Below are positions 27,476 to 35,974 of a stretch of DNA of 64,000 nucleotides, in pieces; position 1 is the first letter of the stretch, and every line of letters begins with the position of its first letter. Source of the stretch: JAUIKM01 sp964445695 (GTDB taxonomy: Bacteria > Bacteroidota > Ignavibacteria > Kapaibacteriales > UBA7675); the NCBI GenBank assembly GCA_964445695.1, contig CAYULF010000002.1, forward strand, positions 310,001-374,000, in the 5' to 3' direction. The notes under the pieces are model-generated. The model saw nothing but the letters and a program-made list of their open reading frames with translations. It did no database searches and was not told the origin of the DNA. The translations under genes were made by a program, and so were the position numbers.

Positions 27476-29851
27476 TTAAGGTGTTATATCGGTAGTTTTC
27501 ACGTCCTTTTTCAGCGAAAACTCAGCCCAGCGCGCCGCCACGGCAAACAGCATTGGATTAACCGCGGAATTGCGAGAAACAGCGCGCAGGAATATTTCTT
27601 CAAATTGTTCAACAAGGCCTTCAGCGAGATTGCTGCGCTTTCTGACCATTTCATCTTGTGAATCGCGGTCTATCAGATCGCTCAGGAACCAGGCCAAACG
27701 GTAAACAGGCGGAATCTCGGTGTGTTCGCTTTTGTCCAGATACAGCTTCAGATCGTGGCAGAGTCGACGGACTTTAAACAAAATATCGCGCCCCGCTCCG
27801 TGTTCCTGGATCAACTCCACCATCACGTCCCGTATCCCGGCCGCGTAATTGTAACAATCCCAGGACAGAGTCTCGCCGAGTACATGCACTGCGTCTTTAA
27901 CAACATTGCCGTCGGCGTCTTTGCGGCTCTTGGCCTGTTCCAGTGCATCTTCGGCCAGTGGAGAAAAACGCGCAACCGAAAACTTGGCGGGGATCATGAT
28001 GATGCCGGCCGACAGCGTCACATCGCGGTTGCCGCCGCAGAACTGTTTAAACTCGTCGTGCAGGCAACGTGCGAATTCAAACACCGTATTCCAGGGGCCA
28101 AGCAGGAATACGTCGTCGCCGCCGGAGAATACCGTGTAAATGCGATTCTTGAAATCATCCCACTGCATCAGGCGGTTTAAATAACCCTCAAAAAACCACT
28201 GCAGTTGTTCCGACAAACCGATGTAATCGGCCAGGCCGGGTTTTTCACCCAGACCATCGCGGAACAACACCCCCAGGTTGTCGACGTCCAGTTTAAGTAC
28301 GGCTATCTCATCGCGTCCGCTGTCTTCCAGCGCAAAATTGCCGAGATGCGCAAATTCGATCGGGTGATTGATCTTGAGATCTTCCTCGTCCATTTTCCCG
28401 GATTCAATCTCCGCCGACCAACGCTTCCTGTACTTCGCAAGCGCTTCGCTCCGCCAGACGGGAACGTCCTTGACCATAAAACGGAAGTCGCTGGCCTTCC
28501 TGGCGTATTCAGTGTCGTTAAACAGAATTGTGTCGTCAATAGGCGGTTTGTCGTATTCGACGAGGTGTTCGAGCCTGTTGATGTAGCGTTGCCAGTCCTG
28601 AACATTGCGTTGACTTGTTTCACTTCCGATTGTTTGCGGCAGGGCGTAGAGTTCCCATGCCGGCAATGTTTTTGCTAGTTTGGCAAATGCGCCCCGCTGG
28701 TCTTCCTGATTGAGCGGTTCAAAAACGGCGGCCCAATCCAGACTCTTGAATTTGCGCGATTTGACGGCCTGGCATTCTTTGGCTATCCTGGTCATCACGC
28801 TCGGTAAGTCGTCACGCAATTCCCGCAGGCTCGCCTGCACCCAGCCAAGCGCGACGTATAACCCGGTGTCCGTGAAGGCTCGCTCCAGCTTTTTGCGACA
28901 CTCCCGCAATTCCTGCGCTCCCGACCCGGGGACAAACAAGGTGAAGTTGCCGCCGCCGTCGAGCAAAATGCAGGTGCGCGGAATCCCGAGTTGTTTAACG
29001 ATAAGTTCAATCGCTGTCTGTCCCACCAATTGCACCAGGAAAGAACGGCTTTTCAGTTGGCGCGCCGCCCTGGACGAAACAACGTTAAAGATAAAGTCCT
29101 GAATGCCGGAGGTATCACCGCGAACCACGAGGATCGGCGCGGCGGTCGATGCGAAGGGATTCTCCAGATATGTTCCGACATTCTCTCCCAGCTCTCCGCA
29201 ATTGTACTCGTGCGCCAGGCACCAGGCAACTGCCGCCGTCAGACGCGCTTCCTGATCAAGGCTGTTTGTCGGCGAATTGCCCGCCGCAAAGACGTGCAGG
29301 TACTTGCGCATCATTGCCAGCAGCGAACGTTCGTTGCGGGTTTCATTGAGTTCCGCCAGAAAAGTATCGAGCATCTTTTTATGCTCGCACAGCTCCCGGA
29401 AATCCGCTTGTTCATCGGATTCCAGGGGAAAACCCGCTTCCCGTTCAATCGACAGTTTGACATGTTGTTTAAATGCCTGCTGCCGGCGGCGCATGCCGTT
29501 CTTTCCCAGCAGGACAATCGGAGAGCGGCGTCGAATGTCATAACCACGTTCGCCGTTGCAATGACCGCGCACACATTCGAGCGCCGCTTTAACAATGTTG
29601 TACGCCACGGCGGATGACGGACGATCCATCAGGAGTTCAAGACCCGCCAATGGGAAAAGCCTGTCCTTTTCCCTGTCGTGATGTTGACGGCATGTCTGCA
29701 TGAATTTCGCCGCATCGCGATCGTCGTCAAGTTCCGACTCGGGCTGCAGATTCGGCAGCGATCCGGCCGCCATTTCCCAGGAATGTAGTCGGCGCAGCAC
29801 ACCCAGCGGCGCAAACAGAGCCGCGGTGTGCAAGTGTTTGAGATTTAACAT
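27476..29851 (-). CDS. cas10: Cas10/Csm1: cyclic-oligoadenylate synthase with lost HD nuclease
   Basis: 791 residues. The palm/cyclase motif VFSGGDDVFLLG is intact (GGDD at 577-580), as is the preceding VLKLDVDNLGVLF. At the N-terminus the usual LLHDIGK of the HD nuclease (His14-Asp15 in S. epidermidis) reads LFAPLGV, with Ala14-Pro15, so the metal-binding pair is gone. A HHD triplet occurs near residue 58 but not in HD-domain context. The protein should make cOA when target RNA is bound but not cut DNA through HD. It is the first core gene; effector genes lie upstream in the same transcript. Confidence 0.92.
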   Translation of the reverse strand: MLNLKHLHTAALFAPLGVLRRLHSWEMAAGSLPNLQPESELDDDRDAAKFMQTCRQHHDREKDRLFPLAGLELLMDRPSSAVAYNIVKAALECVRGHCNGERGYDIRRRSPIVLLGKNGMRRRQQAFKQHVKLSIEREAGFPLESDEQADFRELCEHKKMLDTFLAELNETRNERSLLAMMRKYLHVFAAGNSPTNSLDQEARLTAAVAWCLAHEYNCGELGENVGTYLENPFASTAAPILVVRGDTSGIQDFIFNVVSSRAARQLKSRSFLVQLVGQTAIELIVKQLGIPRTCILLDGGGNFTLFVPGSGAQELRECRKKLERAFTDTGLYVALGWVQASLRELRDDLPSVMTRIAKECQAVKSRKFKSLDWAAVFEPLNQEDQRGAFAKLAKTLPAWELYALPQTIGSETSQRNVQDWQRYINRLEHLVEYDKPPIDDTILFNDTEYARKASDFRFMVKDVPVWRSEALAKYRKRWSAEIESGKMDEEDLKINHPIEFAHLGNFALEDSGRDEIAVLKLDVDNLGVLFRDGLGEKPGLADYIGLSEQLQWFFEGYLNRLMQWDDFKNRIYTVFSGGDDVFLLGPWNTVFEFARCLHDEFKQFCGGNRDVTLSAGIIMIPAKFSVARFSPLAEDALEQAKSRKDADGNVVKDAVHVLGETLSWDCYNYAAGIRDVMVELIQEHGAGRDILFKVRRLCHDLKLYLDKSEHTEIPPVYRLAWFLSDLIDRDSQDEMVRKRSNLAEGLVEQFEEIFLRAVSRNSAVNPMLFAVAARWAEFSLKKDVKTTDITP

Positions 29852-29943
29852 GAGTATCCTGCGTTTGTGTTTTACAACGCTCTGGTTTGAAAGATTTCGG
29901 CACTACTTAACGCACGATTGTACTGACAGAGAGGCGAGACCGA

Positions 29944-30510
29944 CTAGCGTTTCAGCGTGCGACCGACATTGAGCACGGGATGGTAACTTCCTTCGGCCCA
30001 ATGGTACAAAGTGGCGTTGTTGACCGTACCCCACATCGCGCCAAGCCCAAAACTCAGAACAACCGGGGCCGATATAAAAAAGTGAATATTGGCGCCACCA
30101 AGTTCGCGTTGGATGTTGTTAAGCAGTCGGTAAAAACCCCTGACCTGGTCGGCCCACTCGACAGGCTGCGAGTGTTCAAGTACACCAATCCGTCCGTCTT
30201 CGTCGAGGGACGTAATAATAAAAGTGTGATCGATGTCGCCCTTTTCCTGCAGGTACTGTTCAACGGCTGTGCGGATAGGCCGCGTAATTTCTATGATGAC
30301 GGCCACGTCCTGAACTTTTTTTGTCGGCTCTTCACCCGGCTCGTTGCGCAGCCGACTCACCAGCAGGCCAACCAGGCGCCGTCCACCTGAGATCACGCGC
30401 AGAATCAGATTGCCGCCGAGTGTAATGTTTGATTTGAGGGCCTTGATGTTTCTGGCTCCGTCGTTAAACTGATTGACCCAGTCATTGAGATTTTCGAGAA
30501 TATCCGACAT
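29944..30510 (-). CDS. SAVED-like (CARF-related) protein, candidate cyclic-nucleotide sensor
   Basis: 188 residues; CGGAG site before ATG 30510. Residues ~1-72 are helical with an amphipathic LILRVISGGRRLVGLLVSRL that might touch membrane. Residues ~73-188 read as one Rossmann-like unit: DVAVIIEITRPIRTAVEQYL, then ANIHFFISAPVVLSFGLGAM and LYHWAEGSYHPVLNV. The 'IHxFxxAPxxLxxxLG ... YHPVL' pattern is that of SAVED domains, which bind cyclic oligonucleotides in CBASS and in CalpL-type CRISPR effectors. No protease, nuclease or TIR domain is fused, so it may act on or with the adjacent pentein. Family call from pattern only. Confidence 0.7.
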   Translation of the reverse strand: MSDILENLNDWVNQFNDGARNIKALKSNITLGGNLILRVISGGRRLVGLLVSRLRNEPGEEPTKKVQDVAVIIEITRPIRTAVEQYLQEKGDIDHTFIITSLDEDGRIGVLEHSQPVEWADQVRGFYRLLNNIQRELGGANIHFFISAPVVLSFGLGAMWGTVNNATLYHWAEGSYHPVLNVGRTLKR

Positions 30511-30553
30511 CGCATTCTCCGTTCAGTTGCAGTGTAATAATGTGAGGTATTTG

Positions 30554-31744
30554 TTAAACATTTCTGTCCAGCACCTTGGACGCACAGCGCAATGCGCCGC
30601 GCTCGCCAAGCATTGTGGAATAGTGTCCGGCGATAAATCGCACGTCAAAGCCATGCGAGGTATACACTTTGTGAACGACTTCCCGTGTTCGCAGGTAAGC
30701 TTCCATACAGCCTTCCATCCCCGGGTTTTCTACGTAGTCCGGCACATAAACCCGGCGCTCGCCGCCGTTCACTTCCAGCAAAACATTGTTAAAAGACTTG
30801 AACTGAACTCCCTTGGCACGCGCATCGACAAACATCGGCAGCCGTTCAACTTCAAAGCTGATATTGCCGCACCGTGTTTGGGCAAGTTCCTCGGCAATAA
30901 AATCCAGCACACGGGCCCTGCCGAACACCTTGGAAAGTGATTTTTTCTGGCCGGGGGCACAGAACTCCCTGCACACCTGCGCCACAAACACAAGGTGAGT
31001 TTTGGGCCTGCCATTGATCGGACCACCCGGCGTTATCAACATGTCGATATGTCCGAAGTCGTCCTTAATCGCCGAACGTCGCAGGTTGCTGTATGCGTGA
31101 AGTCCCCTGCGCATCAGTCTGTCTATCCAGACTATGTGTTTAACACCCAGACTCTCCCGAAGCGACTCGGCAGTTGCGGCACGTGTGGCGTGATTCGTTC
31201 TGGCACGCCCGTCTTCTTTCGGCAGCAAATCATTGCCGCAAAAAATATAGTCGCCGCCGCACAGAATCTCGCCGCCGGTAATCTTGTGTTCAACGGTGCG
31301 GTGGTCGTAGCCTTGTTCGGCAGCCAGCGGAACGGAAAAGTGCGTCGGCATGCCCGCAGCCGCCATGTCCGTGTCTGCAAGGCTGTTTGTTAAACAAATC
31401 CGGCCCGTACCACTGTTCTTCGTTACGGCAATCTGATCCTGCAACCAGCGCGACGTATCCGGGCGGGATCTGCCGCCATCAGACAAATCCACAATGCGAA
31501 CATTGGGCCCGCCCGAATTGTCGCTGTTTTCCCGCATCCCGGCTAGCGGGGTGGGACTTAGCACCGTAATCAACAGACTGCGATCCGCAAACGCCCGGAA
31601 CACATTACCCAGGTAATTGTGTACATCGGCGTACGTCAGATTCTGGCTGCCAAGAGTTAACAGCAGGTGCGTAATGCGCCCTTCCCAATCCGAAAGTAGC
31701 CTGTATTGTTCCGTTGATTTCGGCACCAGTTTCACCCTCCGCAT
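30554..31744 (-). CDS. pentein-superfamily (agmatine/peptidylarginine deiminase-like) protein in the CRISPR operon
   Basis: 396 residues, no signal peptide. Order of elements matches guanidino-modifying penteins: RWLQDQI near 99-105 (WxRD-like, Asp103), GGEILCGGDYIFCGND (157-172, the EGG/GG-D block), GVKHIVWIDRL, GHIDMLITPGG (His232, Asp234), NNVLLEVNGG, and a C-terminal GALRCASKVL with Cys387 where agmatine deiminase has its GGGxIHCxT Cys. A D/H/C catalytic set is therefore present. It begins three bases after one unknown gene and ends 43 bases before the SAVED-like gene. Substrate unknown; a protein Arg or small guanidine is possible. Confidence 0.65.
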   Translation of the reverse strand: MRRVKLVPKSTEQYRLLSDWEGRITHLLLTLGSQNLTYADVHNYLGNVFRAFADRSLLITVLSPTPLAGMRENSDNSGGPNVRIVDLSDGGRSRPDTSRWLQDQIAVTKNSGTGRICLTNSLADTDMAAAGMPTHFSVPLAAEQGYDHRTVEHKITGGEILCGGDYIFCGNDLLPKEDGRARTNHATRAATAESLRESLGVKHIVWIDRLMRRGLHAYSNLRRSAIKDDFGHIDMLITPGGPINGRPKTHLVFVAQVCREFCAPGQKKSLSKVFGRARVLDFIAEELAQTRCGNISFEVERLPMFVDARAKGVQFKSFNNVLLEVNGGERRVYVPDYVENPGMEGCMEAYLRTREVVHKVYTSHGFDVRFIAGHYSTMLGERGALRCASKVLDRNV

Positions 31745-31747
31745 GAT

Positions 31748-32254
31748 TTAGTTGACCGGTTCAATGTTAGTGGTTATCACGTGCTGAACGCCATTGCTCG
31801 AATTGCCGTCGTATTTAACCGTCAGGTTGTTCAGGTTGTCAATTTTCATCGTGATGTCCGTCGTCGTAATGTCTATGCGGTAGGCGCGGCGCGGCTTGCC
31901 GATGCCGACGAGTTCACATTCATCGCGATCGTCCAACGTACCGAAATACTCCAGTTGATTGGCCTCGTCGTCCATCGATGTGTCATCGGCGGAGTCGTCA
32001 ATAACATGGACAAAGTAGGCTTGAGTCTGAGTCGTCCCCAATGCGAATGTTGACGGCAGGCTGGTTGAATTGCTGATCGACACGCCGTCGCCGATCACCA
32101 GCGCACCGCTGCTGATCTTGAGACCGACTTCAGTGTTTAACAAATCGTAGTCGTCGTTGGTGTTGTTAACACAGTTGCGCACGCGAATTTTTTTACTGCT
32201 CTCAAGCAGGTAAACCCGGATTTCGTTCAGCGGATGAGTATCCACGGTAGGCAT
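31748..32254 (-). CDS. unknown protein in the CRISPR operon (168 aa)
   Basis: Not recognised. GGAG lies eight bases before ATG 32254. Predicted mostly beta: EIRVYLLESSKKIRVRN, LNTEVGLKISSGALVIGDGV, and a final YRIDITTTDITMKIDNLNNL. Acidic centre (DDSADDTSMDDEANQ). No signal peptide, no metal or catalytic motif. It ends three bases before the pentein gene, implying coupled translation and a shared role, for example as partner, substrate or inhibitor of that enzyme (inference). Confidence 0.6.
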   Translation of the reverse strand: MPTVDTHPLNEIRVYLLESSKKIRVRNCVNNTNDDYDLLNTEVGLKISSGALVIGDGVSISNSTSLPSTFALGTTQTQAYFVHVIDDSADDTSMDDEANQLEYFGTLDDRDECELVGIGKPRRAYRIDITTTDITMKIDNLNNLTVKYDGNSSNGVQHVITTNIEPVN

Positions 32255-32354
32255 TTGTATACTCCAAAAAATATCTGAAAATCAGGCACAGAGATACCCT
32301 GTCCGGCACGAGAGATGCGCCGGAAATGAACTCCCTGTTTTGTTTAAGTCTGGA

Positions 32355-32765
32355 TCAATCTATTGGACAGCTTCGCACACAGAGCAGCTCAGCGTCCACC
32401 TTCAACTCGACAATCGTCTTTGTTAATGTGTGAGAGATCATCCGGTATTCACCATCAATTCCAATTCCGTGTATTTCGGTTTTCCAGCCCTGTTCAGGTC
32501 CGGACATCACAATTCGCGGTGGTCTCCTGCGGTCCAGCAGGAATTCACTCGTCTCTGGTGACCGAAAAAACGAAACGTTGCCGGCGAACAATACGCCATT
32601 GTCGGCTTTGATTGCAACGGCATTGACGAGCAGATTTTCACGGAGTTCAACCCGTTCGGAGAGTTCATTGTAAAACTCGAGTTCCGTACGGCGCAATCGC
32701 ATGCGATGTGAGTCACCGAAGTGGACCACTACCTTAAACCAATTGCCCGCATCTGCCTTTTCCAT
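32355..32765 (-). CDS. unknown protein, first gene of the CRISPR operon (136 aa)
   Basis: Not recognised. 136 residues, beta-rich, with charged strands (WFKVVVHFGDSHRMRLRRTE; ENLLVNAVAIKADNGVLFAG; TLTKTIVELKVDAELLCVRS). No signal peptide. The ribosome site is weak. It is the first frame downstream of a good minus-strand promoter and 100 bases ahead of the next co-directional gene, so I include it in the operon. It could be a small accessory or regulator; nothing in the sequence decides this. Confidence 0.5.
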   Translation of the reverse strand: MEKADAGNWFKVVVHFGDSHRMRLRRTELEFYNELSERVELRENLLVNAVAIKADNGVLFAGNVSFFRSPETSEFLLDRRRPPRIVMSGPEQGWKTEIHGIGIDGEYRMISHTLTKTIVELKVDAELLCVRSCPID

Positions 32766-32901
32766 CGCAGGTCCCGTCTGTTTTCATCTGGCTCAACGTG
32801 ATTAGTGTTCGAGTCGATGGTGCGAATTTACGCGGCGGTCCTGCAGTGCACAACCACACTATCAGCGATAATATTATTCTCACAAGAGATATTTGCGCGG
32901 G

Positions 32902-32931
32902 AATATATTGCTTTTTCAGTCGAAATGTCAA
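32902..32931 (-). promoter_or_regulatory. sigma-70-like promoter for the CRISPR/effector operon
   Basis: On the minus strand TTGACA (32931-32926) and TATATT (32907-32902) are separated by 18 bases, in an AT-rich patch of the otherwise gene-free divergent region 32766-33108. It leaves a leader of about 130 bases before the first gene. The canonical -35 is noteworthy because the classical Bacteroidetes promoter consensus differs. Confidence 0.6.
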
Positions 32932-33108
32932 ATAATTATTTCTAACATTGATCCACATCTGTGCCTGAGACCGCCATCGTCAGCAACGGCACTGGTACGG
33001 TGGGAGACTTTTCCTCACGATTTCTTCGTAATTTGTAATTTTGCCGATGCAGGCAGATCCCGTTGCGCTTGCGTCTGACGGCCTCATAATCAAAGCCGGA
33101 TTTTTTGA

Positions 33109-34668
33109 ATGGCACGTCCCAGCGATTACATCCATCGACTTGTAAAATCACTGACCGAACAGGAGAGTTCGCTCTATCGCGAAATTGCCGCAACGTCGAA
33201 CTTCGGCCAGGCCTATCTCGACTTTCTGAATTTGATCGATTCAATGGTGGAATACGATGAGCAAACGGCGCAGACCTTTTGCCGCGACACGCTGAAAGTC
33301 CCAAACTTCTCCCGCTTTAAACGACAGTTCTTTGACAGTCTTCTGGCCCACCTGGAGCTTAATCGACGCAGTAAAAACGAGCACGAAGAAATCGACCGGC
33401 AGATTCGCGAAGTTGACGTCCTGATTAACAAAGGTCTGCTGGACGTCGCCGGTAAACACATTGTAACTATCAAAAACCGCGCAACAAGAATAAGCTACCA
33501 CCACGGCAAGATCGAGATACTGAACCGCGAGATTCGCATTCTGCAGTCCAGGCCCGGCAACAAAGGGGATCAGAAAGTGGTGGCCCTCAACGAAGAACTG
33601 GACCTATACTTAAAGGACTACCAGACGAGCAATCGCTACCGCACTTTGTATCACCTCATGTTTATGCTCTCCCGCACAACCTATAATGGTGAGATCACAG
33701 TGGCAAACATGGCGGAAATCAACAAGATAATGCAACATCCCTTGCTGCGGGCGGGAGCCGAGTGGCCGGACGTGCGCAGTCATCGACTCTATCACAGTAT
33801 TCACGCCAAATACGCTCGCATTACCGGCCGCAATGACATGGAACTGCAGCATCAACGAAGAATTGTTGAACTATGGGAGCAGGATCGCGAACAGATCGAG
33901 GCCAATCCCTCCGGGTACATCAAATCGCTCAGCATCCTCGCCGGTCTGTTTCGCGTTCACAAAAGTTATACCAGGGCGGACTTTCAGTCTATGCTGTTCG
34001 ATTTGGAGTCCATTGTTGTACACACGTATCGCGATGAAACGGAGCAGTTTGCCGCCGTCGCGTTGCTGCGCCTGATGGACGGTCTTAACGGCACCCCCGC
34101 TGAATTTGAACGTCTCCTGACCGAATACTTGCCCGATTTGTTGCAGGAGATGAGAACACGCAAAGCGCCGCTTCCTCAGGCTCGAGAACTGGCGCTGTAT
34201 TTTAACATTGCCGTAGCCTACTTTGTGCATGGCGACTTCAGCAAAGCCGTTGAGATTACAAGTTTAATCGGCAACTTTGAAAAAACGGTCAGCCGCCAGG
34301 ACCTGCAGATCTTCGCTTCAATCCTGACGAATATTCTGATGTTCGAGATGTACGGTGACACAACTGCGGACACGTTCACACACAGCAATGAACGCAAGCT
34401 CAGGAAATCTTCTCTTTCATTGATACTTGAATCCATCTGCATCCAGCATCTAAAAAAACTCAGGACAACACTCCCGGGAGAGGAAATCAGCCAGGTTTTC
34501 ATACCCTGGCGGGACGATCTACTCAGCTTGCTTAACAACAATAATCGGGGCCAGAAACTCGGCATCGAAGAAATTATTTGCTGGCTCAACGCCAGAATCT
34601 CGGGCAATAGTATCTATGCGGAATACCGCAACTACATTGATCGGTCCGCAATTTCCACACTGCAATGA
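33109..34668 (+). CDS. Bacteroidota-type helical-repeat protein, divergent paralogue 2 of 3
   Basis: 519 residues, all helical, no signal peptide. It shares with the paralogues at 8663 and 50947 the N-terminal pattern (IHRLVKSLTEQESSLYREIA) and REVDVLINKGLLDVAGKHIV, equivalent to 'ILYxKGLYxxCxK'. It is the most diverged of the three. It is transcribed away from the CRISPR operon from a shared 340-base region, so co-regulation is possible but not shown. Function unknown; an alpha-solenoid scaffold is likely. Confidence 0.7.
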   Translation: MARPSDYIHRLVKSLTEQESSLYREIAATSNFGQAYLDFLNLIDSMVEYDEQTAQTFCRDTLKVPNFSRFKRQFFDSLLAHLELNRRSKNEHEEIDRQIREVDVLINKGLLDVAGKHIVTIKNRATRISYHHGKIEILNREIRILQSRPGNKGDQKVVALNEELDLYLKDYQTSNRYRTLYHLMFMLSRTTYNGEITVANMAEINKIMQHPLLRAGAEWPDVRSHRLYHSIHAKYARITGRNDMELQHQRRIVELWEQDREQIEANPSGYIKSLSILAGLFRVHKSYTRADFQSMLFDLESIVVHTYRDETEQFAAVALLRLMDGLNGTPAEFERLLTEYLPDLLQEMRTRKAPLPQARELALYFNIAVAYFVHGDFSKAVEITSLIGNFEKTVSRQDLQIFASILTNILMFEMYGDTTADTFTHSNERKLRKSSLSLILESICIQHLKKLRTTLPGEEISQVFIPWRDDLLSLLNNNNRGQKLGIEEIICWLNARISGNSIYAEYRNYIDRSAISTLQ

Positions 34669-34746
34669 GAGCATTGTATCCGCCGTAGCAACGCGCCCGG
34701 TACACTGTGGCTGTGCATAGCCGGTCGGCTCACAACTTTCCATGCG

Positions 34747-34800
34747 TTGACAAACAAGGAAAAAAAACAAGCCCCAAATGCAGTGCCGGGGCGAAGTGCT
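34747..34800. repeat. dispersed palindromic intergenic element, right-arm copy E
   Basis: TTGACAAACAAGGAAAAAAA then ACAAGCC, followed by GCGAAGTGCT, matches the right half of copy D. It lies about 80 bases after the stop of the helical-repeat gene. The remainder of the 294-base gap shows nothing else. Confidence 0.6.
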
Positions 34801-34962
34801 CTGCATCGCCCGGTTCAGAAAGTTGTTCCAGGGAATACGCGCGGTGGCAGCGCATCACAATAGAACTCAACTTAAATCGAACTACAACCTTTGTGGTCAA
34901 GCGGCCACAGGGGCCACAGGTATAAAGCGCCCCTCCTGTTCAACAATTAAACTCACTCCCGC

Positions 34963-35826
34963 ATGAATCCGGTTGTTAAAATAGATGTCCCGCAACGCAT
35001 CGAATGTGAATTCAACTCCAACAACGGGATCGTCCTCATACAGGTTTTGTTAAACGGTCAAAAACGCACGTTTTTACTCGACAGCGGCGCGCCGTTTATG
35101 ACGCTTAACACGCGACACGTGCATCCCGATCATATCGAAGCCGGGCTGCTTGAATTCAAAGGCATTGGCGGCAACGTACAATCCTCACGCGCGCGGATCA
35201 AGACTTTTAACTGGCAGGGACTTAAGCTCCGCAACAGCCTGGTGTACGCAATGGACCTGTCACATCTGGAGAATGAGCTCGGCGTTGAGTTCCACGGACT
35301 CATCGGCTACCGTGAACTGATGCATTTTACATTAAACATCGACTACAAGACACAGCGCCTGACCCTTTGGCGCGAGTTCAACCCGGACGACTTCACGGTA
35401 CTTGCGCGCATTCCCTTTGTTTTACACAACCACCTTCCCGTCATCAGGGTAAAGATCGCCAAACGCCACCTTAAGCTGGGCCTTGACAGCGGCGCTGCAA
35501 TCAACTTGTTGGATATCAAGCTGTTAAATTCCATCGACGGTTTTACACCGGCCAAACGCGAGGAACAGCTTCACGGGGCGGGCAGCACCAGCGTAACGGT
35601 TCAGCACGGCAAGTTAACATCAATGTCCGTTTACGGCACGGAGTTCAATAACATGCGCGTGGTCTGGTCGGACGTCGGCGTGATTAAACAATCGCTCGGC
35701 GACATCGACGGACTGCTGGGCTACGAGTTCCTGTCCAAACGCCGCATGGCCATCAGCTTCACGGACAACTGCATCTATCTGATCCGCAAAAAACGCAGTA
35801 AATCTGCGCCTTCAAAAGATTCCTGA
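34963..35826 (+). CDS. two-domain retropepsin-like aspartic protease
   Basis: 287 residues without a signal peptide. Two catalytic-type triplets in equivalent settings: RTFLLDSGAPFMTLNTR near residue 40 and LKLGLDSGAAINLLDIK near 170, each followed by a hydrophobic-hydrophobic-Gly block (FHGLIGYREL; IDGLLGYEFL). This is the clan AA layout in which two retropepsin-like lobes on one chain form one active site. Such proteins are frequent in Bacteroidota. Substrate unknown. The start ATG has only a weak ribosome site. It ends just before a palindromic element. Confidence 0.82.
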   Translation: MNPVVKIDVPQRIECEFNSNNGIVLIQVLLNGQKRTFLLDSGAPFMTLNTRHVHPDHIEAGLLEFKGIGGNVQSSRARIKTFNWQGLKLRNSLVYAMDLSHLENELGVEFHGLIGYRELMHFTLNIDYKTQRLTLWREFNPDDFTVLARIPFVLHNHLPVIRVKIAKRHLKLGLDSGAAINLLDIKLLNSIDGFTPAKREEQLHGAGSTSVTVQHGKLTSMSVYGTEFNNMRVVWSDVGVIKQSLGDIDGLLGYEFLSKRRMAISFTDNCIYLIRKKRSKSAPSKDS

Positions 35827-35864
35827 TAAGACAGATCGCCGCGCCTCCTTCGCGTTGCTTTGGT

Positions 35865-35889
35865 GGCTTGCTTTTTCTCTTGTTTGTCA
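35865..35889. repeat. dispersed palindromic intergenic element, left-arm copy F
   Basis: GGCTTGCTTTTTCTCTTGTT followed by TGTCA, preceded by CTTCGCG, matches the left arm of copy D. It lies between the protease stop and the terminator of the giant minus-strand gene. Confidence 0.6.
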
Positions 35890-35910
35890 AAGTGTGAGAA
35901 TTCGCAGAAA

Positions 35911-35946
35911 ACAAAAAGAGCTGTGAGCCCTAAGGGCTCACAGCTC
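35911..35946 (-). terminator. intrinsic terminator of the first giant FG-GAP gene
   Basis: A perfect 13-bp stem, GAGCTGTGAGCCC (35918-35930) with GGGCTCACAGCTC (35934-35946), with a TAA loop. On the minus strand it is followed by TTTTTGTTTT. Nearly the same hairpin recurs at 63729-63757. Confidence 0.92.
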
Positions 35947-35974
35947 CTACGTAGTTTTACGTACTCCAGCCTGA

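Noticed and set aside
27500..29851. HHD triplet near residue 58 of Cas10 as a possible surviving HD nuclease site
   Set aside because: It is not in the LLHDIGK-type context and is ~45 residues from where the HD motif aligns; that position reads Ala-Pro.
29944..31744. The SAVED-like and pentein genes as a stand-alone CBASS system
   Set aside because: No CD-NTase gene is present; the only cyclase in the operon is Cas10.
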